Assembly: GCF_037975245.1 (NCBI RefSeq)
Contig: NC_092578.1
Span: 13,934,321-13,998,320 of the forward strand
Reading direction: 5' to 3'
From: Apostichopus japonicus
Taxonomy: Eukaryota > Echinodermata > Holothuroidea > Aspidochirotida > Stichopodidae
Length of the DNA stretch: 64,000 nt
Numbering within the stretch: position 1 is the stretch's first letter; every line of letters starts with the position of its first letter. The position numbers were made by a program, and so were the translations under genes. This document shows positions 1 through 9,747 of the stretch, in pieces. Under the pieces are notes generated by a model. The model was not told the DNA's origin. It ran no database searches and saw nothing but the letters and a program-made list of their open reading frames with translations.

Positions 1-2838
1 AATGTAAAACCAGACTCTCATTGTTAACCGTTCACTGTATGACGCTTACACTTTGGCCGACCAGTTTCTAAAAACACTGTCATGTACGTTCTATAATCCT
101 GAGGTTCTAACGTGTTGGACTCAGGCCTACCTTCCTTCTGCATCTGGGAGCTCGGGCTGGGCACCACTTTGCAAAAGCATCATCACCACCTGCAAAGGAT
201 TGTTTAAAAAAAAACACACAGAATGTACACAAAATGTTTTTTGTTTTTTTCTATCTTTACAAATTGTATACTGAAGGAGCAAGCGCACATGCTAGAGTGA
301 AATTGTCTGTGGGAAGAAGGAGAAATACAGCAACTGTAATGAAACGGTTGATTGCAATTTTTGTCCATACTAACAAATTCCACTTGCCACTGGTCAGTTT
401 GACTGAAGAGCCAGATAAAAGCCAGATAATGGTCACCAATGGTCACACTGCAGGAAACATTTTACTACCATTCTGGAACTAGTTATGTACACTGAGACCT
501 TTGATCATCTTTATTTTAATACTCAATTGGCTGGGAATAATGTGCAGGACCAGAGCCTATAAGCAAAAATACTATTGATAAACTTCTAGCAATATCTAGC
601 GTGCATAACTTTGACGCTAATACTGATGACCTTAAACTAGGCAATGTAGGAAAGCTATGACACATGCCAATTAGGTGACCGTTTGTGAGGCACACATCAA
701 CTAGTGTCCACATTTCTCTATACAAAGCAGGCTGACACTGGAAAAAAATATATATCTCCAATCAAATTGTACAAGACCTCACAGTAAGTGTCTATATTAT
801 ATAATTGAAATTAGTTGGAAATTAAATTAGGGAATTTCTTAAGGTATTAATAAAAAAAAACTTGTAAATGTTAAATTGTAAACATCTCCATGACATGAAA
901 TTCATGAATGCAATCATGTAAAGATTTAATTCTTGTTATTCGGATGGAAGTAAGTTATAAAAGCAGCCAGTTTGGAATGAGTCAAGATTCGAGGTCACTA
1001 AATTTCAAACATAAAGTGGCATGGAGAAGTTTTGCCTCTGTACAGATAAACCAGAAAATCACTGGCAGTGCCTTGACTCGACCGCAAATAGAAATGACTC
1101 GTTGATACAACTCTGCAGACGACTGGATAAAGCGCTCATTCTGACAACATTGCAAGTAACTAACCATTTCTTTCTTGCTTGTTATTTGTGTAACTGTATG
1201 TTGAATGGGGAGGGGATGGATGGAGGGAGAGAGAGAGAGATGTTACATCACAAACATACTGAAGCGAACCGCGGATGGCGGGGGAAATTGCTGGATTTGG
1301 GGTCCTTCGCTTCGAACTCATAAGTTATCAATGAGGATGCAAGAGTGTTCTTGCGTTGAAACAACGGCTGACGATTTATTGCAAAACTCTAACAATATGA
1401 CTCTTACAAAATGAAAATATACAAATGAACAAATCATGTTACATGACAGTATTAAATGGCTCAATAAACTTAAATGGCTTAAAGGACTCTTAACTCTTAA
1501 TAAAACTATCCTGACTTGAGGAAGAATCTATGCTTGAAACTACGAAATATCCATCTCGCATTACAATTAAAGAATGAATAATATTACTTCACAGAAGAGT
1601 AATATTAATACAACACAACAGTGGAATGGCTCTGTACTCGTACAATATTGTATAAAAATGTATAAATAATAATGTAAAATGAACATTATGAAATAATCTG
1701 CATATGAATAATACAATATGTTTGCCAACAGGCGAGGAATTTTAACACCTTCGTAATGGTCAGCCTAGGGCAACACATGCCAGCTGCAACACATTATAGG
1801 CCTTTTCACCTAAACTGTTCCTAGACAGCAGGAATTTTCACCTCCTGAACCCACAAACTCTCAAGAGACTTGTCACTCTATAGCTATCCAAAAAGGCTAA
1901 GATTAAAGGACAAGCTCTGAGACAACTCTATAAGTAACAAACAGTAACAATATGTTCAAAATACAAAATACAGTATACGCTGTTTACACTGCGAGCAGTA
2001 CAATACTGAAATACGGGTACAATAAATAATCTTTCAATACAACTGAACTGTCAATTCTACAGTATAAAAGTACGCAATACTACACACGTGCTTCACGATA
2101 CACAAGACACGCTATTAACCCGTAGGACCAAGGTCCAAATACACAACCTAACATGTGTACTCTGTACGGTCAAGTACAACCTAGCCAAACACTTAAAATC
2201 TGATTCTATTAATTAACAATAAGGGTACGTACGGCATTTAACAATAATAATATGTATTACTTAATCTCTTACTACACTGAAGTCAACTCGCTCGCGATAA
2301 GGAAGAAGAAGACTCTACACTCGCGGTAAAGGAGATCGCGGACATCGAGACTCCATCAACGCTAGCTCGCTATATACTGTAGTAGGTCTGCCATCTTGAG
2401 AAACCAGTGGCTTCAAGCCAGAAGCCGAACCATCCAAAAACCTGAGACATCCTGCCTCTAAGAAGGGTGACATCTCCTCACGGACTCCAGATAGTAAAGA
2501 TGTAGGTAAATTTGGGCTATTGACGACCCGAGATTAAGGAATATTATGAAGATATGAAAGGGATAACAAGGCGAACCCCGGAGCTCTGCAGGGACGATGC
2601 TGCCATTAAAACGACGTATACAGAACTGAAGAAATACACACGTGCAACAACTAACGCTAAAAACTGACGTTACGAACTATTACATAATACACGTAAATAC
2701 TGAACGGGTGCATACAACAAAATTTCACTTCACTACAATACCAAAAAGTTTGAGAGTTTTAACGATGATGCATGTGTATCTAATCTCATCAGATGGTTAA
2801 GACTGAAATATTAAATATACAAAAAGATTGGAGTGTAC
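1..2838. other. non-coding stretch 3' of the last ankyrin exon found
   Basis: I see no exon with domain similarity on either strand. The sequence is AT-rich with a short GA run near 1226-1240. Further 3' exons of the minus-strand ankyrin gene should lie here or beyond the window, but none is recognisable. Confidence 0.4.
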
Positions 2839-2966
2839 CTTGCCATGTTCTTGAAATGCAGCTGCATGTAGTGGAGTCCACAATGTATTTTTATTCTGGT
2901 AATTGATATCCAATGACTCATTCTGTAGCAATGTTTTCACTACATCTGGAAATCCCCAAAATGATG
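2839..2966 (-). CDS. ankyrin gene exon 3 (ankyrin repeat)
   Basis: The acceptor is a pyrimidine tract ending TTCAG just above 2966, and the donor is AAG|GTACAC at 2839. The frame is open, enters in phase 1 and leaves in phase 0. It encodes the TPLHAAAF ankyrin signature. Confidence 0.8.
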
Positions 2967-5900
2967 CTGAATTAAAAAAAAAGTAAAGTAAAACAAGAAA
3001 TATTAAAGGTGGGATCATGAGTAAGCGATAGTCATGCTATCTTTTAAGTGCTTATGAGGTGTCACCTTAAAATTCTGCAGCTTTGAAGAGCAAGGTAAGC
3101 TTCATGAGCAAAATGAAACATGTCATCAGAATGTGGTCTGATGACTTTTTGGATGATCTAGATATGATTGCGAACTTCACTTTTTTTAGCAGCAACTTTG
3201 ATATGATGAATTCTACGGTTTAGCATATATGGAGGAATACTTGAAACGTCTACAAAGGGGAAGAAGGTCATTTCTTAAGCTGTTTGTGTGAACATTTTGT
3301 ATCACATTTTGTGATGCGATACTGGTTAAATCATACCCTGGACCACCTATCTAGAGTTATCACAAGTAGGTTAATCATGACGGTTAGCTTCACCTCTCCT
3401 GATGACCGACATACCTATGTAGAGCTGACTCTGTAACACTTCGGATGGATTTCCTTTGACCTCAACAGTTTCAGTTAAGAATTTTTCCACCAACTGCAAG
3501 AAAAGAAAGTAAATGTATATATGGGATATGAACTGGAGCAAAACTTAGCTTTAGTCAAATGCAGTATCCTCGTAATTTTCTCAACTAGGTTATCTTACTA
3601 CAGATAAGGCTTTTTGGAATGGATATTTATGCCATACATAATCTTAGCAGACACACCTGCAATATAAACAGCCTATATCATTTTTTTGGGGGTATATTTT
3701 GCTCCAGGGTGGAGTGGACGGTGGACACTACACTGATGACTATCCACACTCACCAGATTTTCCTTCCTCGTTACCCTTTGCATTCATATTTCTCATTCAC
3801 CTCTATTACTACAGTATTGAACTTTCATGTTACACCTCTGTGCAGTTTATTTCCTCAGCCCATTCATCTCCATCCCTCTACTGTATGCTTTTACATCCTG
3901 ACCTATAAATGATAGGCTAGTTCTCCTAGTTCTAACTTTGATGGAGCTAGGCCTATGACTTTGTTTGGCGGGAAGATTGCATTATGCCTACAGTAGTATC
4001 AACTTAGATTTTTATGGCTAATGAATTTCAACGTTTCTCTTTATGCTTCTGAAACTTTTTTTTTATAAATCCATCCCTCCATCCAGTCTAGCACTTCATC
4101 CAGCCTACCGCCCACCCCTACATCAAGGTGGCATACTCCTATTAGCCTCTATATCAATCCGCAGCAAATGTTCTCCTTCAGGAAAAGTGCCAATTAGGAA
4201 CAGGAGAACAAATTTTTTGCTATGTTATCAATTAGGATGTGCTTTTTTGTGGCTTTGATGTTAAAGAACATGAATGGAAGCACATGTGGTTAAAAAATTG
4301 GGTCAATTGAGGCAATTTTAGACCCCTTTAGGCCTCCAAGGAGCAGCGTAGGAAATTTGTTTACCATTGAGTGGAGAGGTTTGTTTACAAGTGACGAAAA
4401 GTTCCGGCTCTCGTAGCAAAAAATCTACATGGTCATGGTACGGAAAATTGAAGGTGCCATGAAAGGCCAACTTGTCAGCTATCCAGTGATGGGTAGCGTT
4501 TAGCAAGTGAAAACTTCTATCTAGGCTTAGAGAAGACATTACTTTTGTGATTTAGTGTGTAAGTCAATGGGGCTTTTAATGGGCGTATGCTACCTTAAGC
4601 AAAAATGTGAAAATTGCCGTTTCAGACTCTATGAGCGTTATTTATAGCTGAAGGGGTCGGGTATGATGTGTAACGATGAAATATGACAAAACGTCTAAAA
4701 ATTTTACGCTTGAGCGATTTCTGGGTCCAATTTTGCGAAATGTCATCAAAATATCGAAAAATGGCATGAGATTGCCGAGGAAATAATAAATTGGTACATC
4801 AATGTGCTCCAAAATGCACTGGTGAGTAATGGTTAGACTTGAAGAACATCTGCAAGGCTTGTATAGGCTACTGTACCACCTGTGCATGTTGTTATGAGCT
4901 GTCTGCTACTGAGATGTGTATAGTAGTTAAAGTAAAGGCTGGTATAAGGAGCCACTAATTTCGATGTTAGGCAATAGAGAACAACTAAAACCTGACGGAC
5001 TGAAGTTGTACATACGGTGAGTAGCATATACTTTTAAACAGTGTAACAAGCAGAGCAAAAGTGACATTCAGAATTTGAACAGCATATACACTAGTCTTCC
5101 ATGTGGCTTAAGAATCAGCTGCACTGTGCTTAGGCTGCATTGAGATTAAACATAGGCCCTGTATACAGTACTGGCAATATCCTAACTTCTCTACAATGAC
5201 AGACCAAGATTGGATGGCATGGGCTGATGGCATTAATGAAAAGATGGCCAAACATACAGCAAGTGGCACAAGGGGATGCAGAATGTGGACAGGTGCCTAC
5301 ACCATCAGTAAGCCAGGGGCCCCAGCATATGGCATTATCCGCACAATGCTACCCCTGGCAGCTAAGAGAAGAGCCATCAGAGTCCACATTCTGGCATATG
5401 CTCTTCAGAATATTTTGCAGAGAAAACTTGTTATAACTAGTAAATCATTTGACATCTCCCACATTTGCCACAATAGCCTATGTGTGGAGGTGTCACACCT
5501 CTCTGCAGAATCCCGCAGTATCAACAACAGCAGAAGGTCCTGCAAGTTTGATGGTGCTTGCCAGGGTCATGGTCATCACCCTGATTGCTTAGGGTTCCCT
5601 GAGTGAATGAGTGAGTGAGTGATACTGTTTTGGATTATCACTTGGTTTGATGATAACTTGCATCACTGATAATTATTGTCATCATCATCAGTGTCACATC
5701 CCCCCTTAGAATAACTGTGGTCATGTATCAGTTGATCTCTTTTATAACAACTGTGCTGGTTTATGTATTTCATTCTGCCATGTATCTTGTACTTTCTCTC
5801 TCTTAGTTGTGCTCTCCTCCTTCGGTAGGCTCTGCCTCTCTTCCGTAATTTATCATACTCTTGTTTTCTCTGCATCTGTTTCAGAGTCTGGATACATGGA

Positions 5901-8900
5901 CTATTTTTGCTTAACTTTAACCCAGCAGCTTCCATCTTACTGGCTATGGATTCACCAGGCCCATTATTTGTGAGGTGTATGGCACTGTGGTCCCTGTACT
6001 GACTGTTACGTGCAAATGTGGTGCTATGTTTTGGATTAGTCACCTTGAAAGCGTTATTGACTGCTTCTGCTTTTTGAGTGGAAGTCTCAAAACGAGTGGA
6101 CCATAATCGTTTGTAGCAGGTGCGTGTTTTAAGTAATTCGATAAGTTTTGCATTGTCACTGTTTGATATTATCAGAGAACCCTTTGCAGCATTTGGCATA
6201 AATGGAAATTTGTAGATTCTGCCCCTCTTACATACAAATGACTGCTTTGGGCAATCTGAATGATCTCCACTGTAGCACTTAGTAAGGCAGTCCATACATG
6301 TTGACAAAGCTTTTGCAACTTTGCAGTGGTCATATTGGTGCACTTTCCTGCAAGCAGTCACCTCTGCCTGTACACGGTAGGTCAAGTCCTCAGCAAATCG
6401 CTTTTGTATCAACCTCTTCTTCGTCACAGTCTTTGCAGGAAACATGTCAGAGGAGAATTCTGCTCCAGTGAGTGCTCTGCGTAGAGATCTGTTTAGATGC
6501 ACCTGGTCTAAAAGGTTCTCTGTTTCAGACTGAATAGCTGCAGACATGATACTATTAAACCCTTTACATGCCTTGCCATCAGCATCAGTTGTGAGGCACT
6601 TGACCTTTACTGGGTTTTTACCTGCTAGTAATTTTGAAGCACAAATCTTTCCACCATTCTGTTCATCTCCGATATTGGCATCTTGCCTTAAATTTGCAGA
6701 ACAGCCCTTATGGCCTGGGCATTGTACCTTTTGACCCCTTCTTCTTTTCATTTCACCCATTAGGCACAATTTGTTACTGTGATGGTAACCAATAACGAAT
6801 TTGTCCATGGTGACATTCTCTACAATGACATCTCTGCATTGGCTTGCAGGAGCAAATGGAGTCTTACTCCTGGAGTTACGCAGAGGGTTATTATACTGCC
6901 GATCATATTCTGCAAAAATGGGAGAATCTCTTGAGAGGCCACGCAGTTGCAGTGTCTTCTTTATTATACCCCTCTTTTCAGCCATATCATTTACATTTAT
7001 TTCTTTCATTACAGGTCCAAACTGATTGGCTGACTTTTGCAGTGTACTGATAGCAGGACAGGGAAGAGAGATGCTGCTGAGCAATCTACGAGCTGCTGTT
7101 GAACTGATGGAAGTCTGATGCAAGCCTAACTGCAATGCAATGTTTAGCTCTGAGGGATTCCTGCCAGGTTTGCTACTTTGGTTTAAAACTTTATAGAGGG
7201 GCAAGAGCTCACTTCTGTAGCTACAGAGAGTGCATCCAAACACAACCTTTGAGCCAAGTCCCACAAATTCCTCCATATCAGAAACAGATATGAGGAGCCC
7301 TGCACATCCATTGCTTGCCTCCATGTGAGCCATCATAGCACTATGATAGGCTCTTACTATGACTTGCAAATTCACTACCCTGTTGCCTGTAGATTCTGCA
7401 ACACTAGCAGGAGCCATGTTATTAAGCTGGCCAACATGGTGCTTAGTAGGCCTTAGTAACATTGTTTGTTGGGACTGAGATGAAAATATCTCAGGTCCCT
7501 TGACAGGAGAGTTAACTACCCTCTCATACTCTTCCTTGCTGAGCCTTTTATATGCAGGTTTGCAAGAGGATATAGTTGCCACATCTGTATTAGAAGGGCT
7601 AGGCATATTACCAGTGCAATTGGCATCAGTTTCATCAGCTGTACAAGCTGTAAAACCGAACCTGTGACCTGGTTTAAAGGTTGTTGCACGCCTACGATAC
7701 ATGCCTTTCCTTCTACCCATTCTTTTAAGTAGTATTCCTATTTACTCCTTTAAAAATAAATAGTTTCCAGTGGCTAATTCAATAGTTTTGTTGGTTAGCA
7801 ATTAGTGAAAGTCTAAGCAGTTGAATAGCTGTGCATAGACTGGTATCAAACAAGATTTACACTGAGAAACTAGTCAATATGATCGACTACAACGTATTTG
7901 GAACGTTGTTTGAACAGCGCCCTCACTTCAGATCTGTGCACAGTACACTGTTTTACTGAGCTTTTATGGCCCCAAAATCTGCTAAAATTCCTTTTAAAAA
8001 TAGTGCCAAAGTAACAAGTACATTTTTCTCTTTTATCTCTGGGCCACAGCTATGTTCTAAAGTTTACTGGATGCTGGGATTGATGAAGATTTCAGAGGGA
8101 AGAAGAGAGGTTGGAAAGCAAAGTTTTGTCAAGTTTCCTGTCCCACAGGAACATTTCTCCCGCCTGGCGGGTTAAGTAGCACCAAACTGAGTTACTGTGC
8201 TTAAAACACATTCTATAAACCATAAAGCACCTTAGACATGCAGTACACAACATTCATGCTTATGGATGGCTTTTTATAAGACCAGGGAACATGCTAACCA
8301 GTGGAGACTTGCTTCCTTAATATTCAGTATTTCACTGTGCATTTGGCCTATACAATTTGTATGAGGCACAATATGAAGAGACACCAAATAGACAGATATA
8401 AACACAAATTGTCTAAGTTATGTATTTTCTGGTTTTCCAGACTTCTCAAACTGTCATTAAAAGAGGTTTAAAGTAGAGTTTAAAAATTTCAACTTTTACT
8501 TAAGGTGGCATACTCCTATTAGCCTCTATATCAATCCGCAGCAAATGTTCTCCTTCAGGAAAAGTGCCAATTAGGAACAGGAGAACAAATTTTTTGCTAT
8601 GTTATCAATTAGGATGTGCTTTTTTGTGGCTTTGATGTTAAAGAACATGAATGGAAGCACATGTGGTTAAAAAATTGGGTCAATTGAGGCAATTTTAGAC
8701 CCCTTTAGGCCTCCAAGGAGCAGCGTAGGAAATTTGTTTACCATTGAGTGGAGAGGTTTGTTTACAAGTGACGAAAAGTTCCGGCTCTCGTAGCAAAAAA
8801 TCTACATGGTCATGGTACGGAAAATTGAAGGTGCCATGAAAGGCCAACTTGTCAGCTATCCAGTGATGGGTAGCGTTTAGCAAGTGAAAACTTCTATCTA

Positions 8901-9271
8901 GGCTTAGAGAAGACATTACTTTTGTGATTTAGTGTGTAAGTCAATGGGGCTTTTAATGGGCGTATGCTACCTCAAGCCTACAGAGTGTAGACCTAGGCTA
9001 GGCCTATCCTAAGCCTTATGTTATCTGTTATACTGCAGGCCTAGCCCTAACTTATTACTACTAGGCTAGCCAACCTAGCCTAGCAACATATTTTCTTTGG
9101 AAAGGTCAATCAGTATAAATTTGAACATAAAATCAATACCCTCACCTTCTCTTCACCCTTTTTAGCTATTGTTGACAACTCGGGTAGATTGATTTTTGCT
9201 GTTTTTATCTGGTTTTGGAGATCTTTTAGCACCGATGCACTTTCAACATTCGCGTCCATGGATTCGGCCAT
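2839..9271 (-). CDS. ankyrin-repeat protein gene, N-terminal three coding exons (partial)
   Basis: The minus-strand gene runs from an ATG in strong Kozak context (ACCATGG) at 9271. Exon 1 is 9271-9146, exon 2 is 3493-3415 and exon 3 is 2966-2839. Phases agree throughout (0, 0 to 1, 1 to 0), giving about 111 residues. The first 42 residues are a polar, probably coiled leader. The third exon encodes an ankyrin repeat with the motif TPLHAAAFQEHGK and the preceding helix DVVKTLLQN. Ankyrin repeats are protein-interaction scaffolds; the exact family member was not recognised. The 3' part of the gene was not found, so this is partial. The 5.65-kb first intron carries the whole endonuclease-transposase element at 4123-8975. 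A stack of hAT insertions begins about 75 bp upstream of the ATG. Confidence 0.72.
3415..3493 (-). CDS. ankyrin gene exon 2
   Basis: This 79-nt exon has acceptor CTTGCAG and donor ATAG|GTATG. It enters in phase 0 and leaves in phase 1, matching both neighbours. It encodes 26 residues (VEKFLTETVEVKGNPSEVL within) leading into the ankyrin repeat. Confidence 0.75.
4127..4594 (+). repeat. left 468-bp terminal direct repeat, MITE-like
   Basis: It starts GGTGGCATACTCC and ends GTATGCTACC, forming an imperfect terminal inverted repeat of about 18 bp. It is identical by eye to 8504-8971. The small reading frame inside is the same in both copies but resembles no known protein. Confidence 0.85.
4599..5195. 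other. internal non-coding part of the element, 5' of the endonuclease gene
   Basis: I see no gene. It presumably holds the endonuclease promoter. The first bases after TTAA (GCAAAAATG) only weakly resemble the reverse complement of the other inner end, so no convincing inner inverted repeat exists. Confidence 0.4.
5196..5606 (+). CDS. His-Me-finger homing-endonuclease-like protein
   Basis: This 136-residue intronless frame starts at the ATG at 5196. The C-terminal half shows the zinc-binding layout of the I-PpoI-type His-Me-finger nucleases. SHICHNSLC (about residues 86-94) is followed by SHL..E....N..R..C and then a C.GH....C cluster. The first His and the later Asn of that layout are the family's catalytic and metal-binding positions. 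An N-terminal CRMWTG segment is also typical. Family members are DNA nucleases that nick or cut double-stranded DNA. The neighbour is a convergent transposase gene whose stop codon is only 56 bp away, and both lie between the same direct repeats. I infer a role in the element's mobility or spread, which is not shown. The family assignment is fairly sure and activity is unknown. Confidence 0.72.
   Translation: MTDQDWMAWADGINEKMAKHTASGTRGCRMWTGAYTISKPGAPAYGIIRTMLPLAAKRRAIRVHILAYALQNILQRKLVITSKSFDISHICHNSLCVEVSHLSAESRSINNSRRSCKFDGACQGHGHHPDCLGFPE
5663..7720 (-). CDS. transposase with Mutator-like transposase domain
   Basis: The single open frame encodes 685 residues, starting at the ATG at 7720 with an Arg-rich N-terminus (MGRRKGMYRRR). 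The middle carries features I associate with the Mutator-like transposase domain family of marine invertebrates. These are a helical ISLPCPAISTLQKSAN segment, an acidic YDRQYNNPL motif (a candidate first catalytic Asp), a Cys/His knuckle C.GH.GCSANL, and TTDADGKACKGF (a candidate second Asp). A Glu in LTGAEFSSDMFP could complete a DDE triad. The C-terminus is strongly basic (RKRGRAYRRRRAQLRERK), ending in Asp-rich DTDDDDN. There are no introns or internal stops, so it may be functional. It faces the endonuclease gene at 5196-5606. The catalytic residue assignment is tentative. Confidence 0.72.
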   Translation of the reverse strand: MGRRKGMYRRRATTFKPGHRFGFTACTADETDANCTGNMPSPSNTDVATISSCKPAYKRLSKEEYERVVNSPVKGPEIFSSQSQQTMLLRPTKHHVGQLNNMAPASVAESTGNRVVNLQVIVRAYHSAMMAHMEASNGCAGLLISVSDMEEFVGLGSKVVFGCTLCSYRSELLPLYKVLNQSSKPGRNPSELNIALQLGLHQTSISSTAARRLLSSISLPCPAISTLQKSANQFGPVMKEINVNDMAEKRGIIKKTLQLRGLSRDSPIFAEYDRQYNNPLRNSRSKTPFAPASQCRDVIVENVTMDKFVIGYHHSNKLCLMGEMKRRRGQKVQCPGHKGCSANLRQDANIGDEQNGGKICASKLLAGKNPVKVKCLTTDADGKACKGFNSIMSAAIQSETENLLDQVHLNRSLRRALTGAEFSSDMFPAKTVTKKRLIQKRFAEDLTYRVQAEVTACRKVHQYDHCKVAKALSTCMDCLTKCYSGDHSDCPKQSFVCKRGRIYKFPFMPNAAKGSLIISNSDNAKLIELLKTRTCYKRLWSTRFETSTQKAEAVNNAFKVTNPKHSTTFARNSQYRDHSAIHLTNNGPGESIASKMEAAGLKLSKNSPCIQTLKQMQRKQEYDKLRKRGRAYRRRRAQLRERKYKIHGRMKYINQHSCYKRDQLIHDHSYSKGGCDTDDDDNNYQ
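7721..8503. other. internal non-coding part of the element, upstream of the transposase
   Basis: No gene is seen. This is the only place for the minus-strand transposase promoter and leader. No clear TATA box or other promoter motif was identified. Confidence 0.4.
8504..8971 (+). repeat. right 468-bp terminal direct repeat, MITE-like
   Basis: This is a direct-orientation copy of 4127-4594, offset by 4377 bp throughout, with no difference seen. Its inner flank is TTAA and its outer flank is TCAA. Confidence 0.85.
9146..9271 (-). CDS. ankyrin gene exon 1 (start codon)
   Basis: The chosen start is the ATG at 9271 in ACCATGGCC context, giving 42 codons that begin MAESMDANVESAS. An upstream in-frame ATG (MNSRF...) is possible but has a weaker context. 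The donor is GAGAAG|GTGAG at 9146, in phase 0. Confidence 0.7.
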
Positions 9272-9747
9272 GGTAGGGCTAAATCTACTGTTCATGGAAC
9301 GCAAAAAGGGCAAAAACTCATCACTCTGGTCCTGCGTAAGGTACGTTTACAGCAGGGTTTCCCTAACTTTATCCCCCACGAACCCCCTGTGGATGTCAGA
9401 GTTGTCCACGAACACCCAACTTTTCGAGACAGGATATGAGTTATTATTATACTATAATACGCGTAACAGTGCTTCGTAAAAGATCAAGTTCATAGTGTAA
9501 TATTGTAATGGGAAAAATAAACAAGAGATGAACAAATATTTATTTGGAAACTTTTAGATCAGATCATGAATTGTATCACTCATCGATCACCGATCACACA
9601 CGATGAGACGGATGCTCCTGTTTTTCCTCCCCGAGCCGTCTGATCCACAGAGCTGTCCTGGAGAGGGCCACCCTCATGTCGGAGCCGACGTCAAGGCGTG
9701 CCCGCAGCTTTGTTTTCATGACGACCAACTTTTGTACATTACTAAAT

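Larger units (their letters stand above)
4123..8975. mobile_element. putative endonuclease-transposase element with 468-bp terminal direct repeats
   Basis: Two 468-bp repeats, 4127-4594 and 8504-8971, lie in the same orientation and are identical by eye. Each ends in its own short inverted repeat (GGTGGCATAC... and ...GTATGCTACC). The outer flanks are TCAA on both sides (4123-4126 and 8972-8975), as expected of a 4-bp target duplication. The inner flanks are TTAA on both sides (4595-4598 and 8500-8503). Between them lie a plus-strand His-Me-finger endonuclease gene (5196-5606) and a minus-strand Mutator-like transposase gene (5663-7720) in convergent arrangement. There is no reverse transcriptase, and the repeats do not start TG/end CA, so this is not an ordinary LTR retrotransposon. 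Identical repeats and intact frames suggest recent insertion. TTAA recalls Kolobok or piggyBac targets, but the family is unassigned. Confidence 0.68.

Noticed and set aside
4318-4539. 73-residue frame identical in both 468-bp repeats (also 8695-8916)
   Set aside because: Identity is explained by the repeats themselves. The protein shows no recognisable motif, so no coding claim is made.
4123-8975. LTR retrotransposon interpretation of the direct repeats
   Set aside because: The repeats begin GG and end CC with inverted ends, and no reverse transcriptase, integrase or primer-binding site was seen. The enclosed genes are a DNA-type transposase and a nuclease.
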